A stretch of DNA of 64,000 nt from Amycolatopsis nalaikhensis (GTDB taxonomy: Bacteria > Actinomycetota > Actinomycetes > Mycobacteriales > Pseudonocardiaceae). Both the position numbers and the translations under genes were made by a program. Shown here one piece after another: positions 63,193 to 64,000 of the stretch (within the stretch, counting starts at the first letter, position 1; every line of letters begins with the position of its first letter). Under the pieces are notes generated by a model. The model searched no databases. It worked only from the letters and a program-made list of their open reading frames with translations, and had not been told where the DNA came from. Location of the stretch: NCBI RefSeq assembly GCF_030264295.1, contig NZ_CP127173.1, forward strand, positions 4,533,501-4,597,500, given 5' to 3'.

Positions 63193-63819
63193 TTGCCGAG
63201 CACGCAGAACCCAGCAGCGGCCGATGAGGCGACCGAGGCCGAGCGCGCCGAGCGCTTCGAGCGGGACGCCATGCCGCTGCTCGACCAGCTGTACTCGGCC
63301 GCGATGCGGATGACCCGCAACCCCGCCGATGCCGAGGACCTGGTCCAGGAGACCTACCTGAAGGCGTACGCGGCCTTCGCCTCCTTCAAGGCGGGCACGA
63401 ACCTCAAGGCGTGGATGTACCGCATCCTCACCAACACCTACATCAACGGCTACCGCAAGCGGCAGCGGCAGCCCGTGCAGCAGCCCACCGAGGAGATCAC
63501 CGACTGGCAGATCGCCAAGGCGGAGAGCCACACCTCCAGCGGGCTGCGTTCGGCCGAGGTCGAGGCGATGGACAACCTGCCCGACACCGACGTCAAGGCC
63601 GCCCTGCAGAAGCTGCCCGAGGAGTTCCGGCTGGCCGTCTACCTGGCGGATGTCGAGGGCTTCGCGTACAAGGAGATCGCCGAGATCATGGACACCCCCA
63701 TCGGCACCGTGATGTCCCGCCTGCACCGCGGCCGCGCCCAGCTGCGCGACCTCCTCGCCGACGTCGCCCGTGAACGCGGCTTCATCCGCGGCGCCAAGGA
63801 AGAGGTGGCGGGGCGATGA
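63193..63819 (+). CDS. sigR: ECF sigma factor SigR/SigH (thiol-oxidative stress)
   Basis: 208 residues from TTG 63193. Region 2 has NPADAEDLVQETYLKAYAAF and KAWMYRILTNTYINGYRK; region 4 has LPEEFRLAVYLADVEGFAYKEIAEIMDTPIGTVMSRLHRGR. This is very close to SigR/SigH. It controls thioredoxin, mycothiol and protein quality genes under disulfide stress. Its stop overlaps the anti-sigma gene (ATGA). M. tuberculosis equivalent: sigH (Rv3223c). Confidence 0.95.
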   Translation: MPSTQNPAAADEATEAERAERFERDAMPLLDQLYSAAMRMTRNPADAEDLVQETYLKAYAAFASFKAGTNLKAWMYRILTNTYINGYRKRQRQPVQQPTEEITDWQIAKAESHTSSGLRSAEVEAMDNLPDTDVKAALQKLPEEFRLAVYLADVEGFAYKEIAEIMDTPIGTVMSRLHRGRAQLRDLLADVARERGFIRGAKEEVAGR

Positions 63820-64000
63820 ACGACATGTGCGAGGGCGCGTCCGACAAGGTCCGGTGCGAAGAGGCGCTCGCCGACATCTACCTGCTCCTCGACCGCGAGT
63901 GCAGCCCCGAGCGGGACGCCGCGCTGCGCGCCCACATCGAGGACTGCCCGCCGTGCCTCGAGGAGTACGGCATCGACGAGCACATCAAGCAGCTGCTGGC
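63816..64000 (+). CDS. rsrA: Zinc anti-sigma factor RsrA/RshA (N-terminal part)
   Basis: The first 61 codons are visible; the gene runs off the window. HX3CX2C appears as His40, Cys44, Cys47, and Cys14 is the likely redox-active partner, as in RsrA, whose disulfide releases zinc and sigma-R under oxidation. ATG 63816 overlaps the sigR stop. Together with the promoter at 63014 this is the complete sigR-rsrA feedback unit. Confidence 0.93.
   Translation, partial: MNDMCEGASDKVRCEEALADIYLLLDRECSPERDAALRAHIEDCPPCLEEYGIDEHIKQLL

Overview
The window is very GC-rich, densely packed actinobacterial chromosome. Gene content and order point to the Pseudonocardiaceae, most likely an Amycolatopsis-type organism (inference; no rRNA is present). 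Supporting markers are mycothiol biosynthesis (mshB), a WhiB2/WhmD regulator, MtrA-MtrB-LpqB, a SecA1-type SecA, a WS/DGAT acyltransferase, and a SigR/SigH-type ECF sigma factor with a zinc anti-sigma factor. From about 9 kb to the right edge the core order follows, from memory, the M. tuberculosis block whiB2 - Rv3259 - Rv3258c - manB - Rv3256c - manA - Rv3253c - sahH - tmk - mtrA - mtrB - lpqB - Rv3242c - hpf - secA1 - Rv3235 - tgs3 - Rv3231c - rsgA - Rv3226c - ybaK-like - sigH - rshA. Lineage-specific genes are inserted at several joints.

Layout. 1-5.9 kb: a peptide/nickel-type ABC importer (substrate-binding protein end, permease B, permease C, a second permease B, and a convergent gene with two fused ATPase domains). 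6.0-8.0 kb: mshB with a coupled membrane protein and an unrecognised protein. 8.2-18.6 kb: M50-type membrane protease, whiB2, a 1090-residue membrane glycosyltransferase, a zincin-like protein, DUF3499, manB, a Trm112-like protein, a frameshifted SIS-like protein, manA and a membrane protein. 18.7-25.8 kb: a 98-bp tandem array made from the 3' end of a SARP/AfsR-type regulator, that regulator, a CDF metal transporter, an APC permease and a sortase substrate. 25.8-30.8 kb: a multispanning protein with a hydrolase-like tail, sahH, a 58-residue small gene with a glyoxalase-fold protein, and a YjdF-family gene behind a structured leader.

30.8-43.1 kb is the accessory zone, split by tmk. On its left are a membrane-anchored periplasmic-binding-like protein with a P-loop NTPase, an HTH regulator, and a secreted papain-like protease coupled to a membrane-anchored partner. 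On its right is an overlapping four-gene cassette (degenerate class III cyclase-like protein, P-loop protein, band-7-like protein, DUF4407 membrane protein) followed by an IclR regulator. This cassette is the best candidate for an undescribed signalling or conflict system. Core genes resume with mtrAB-lpqB, comF-like, hpf (long leader with a possible 8-codon leader peptide) and secA, then the Rv3235-like, HAD, TrmH, WS/DGAT and DUF6912 genes. The right end carries a degenerate 0.5-kb stretch ending in DnaA-box-like sites, an SDR gene, two related LppX/LprG-type lipoproteins, rsgA, a SRAP gene, a hydrolase, ybaK, and sigR-rsrA behind a perfect GGAAT-N18-GTT promoter.

A recurring non-coding feature is an exactly 89-bp mosaic palindromic element. 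It occurs four times, each time between the 3' ends of convergent genes. Other convergent joints carry long hairpins or overlapping stop codons.
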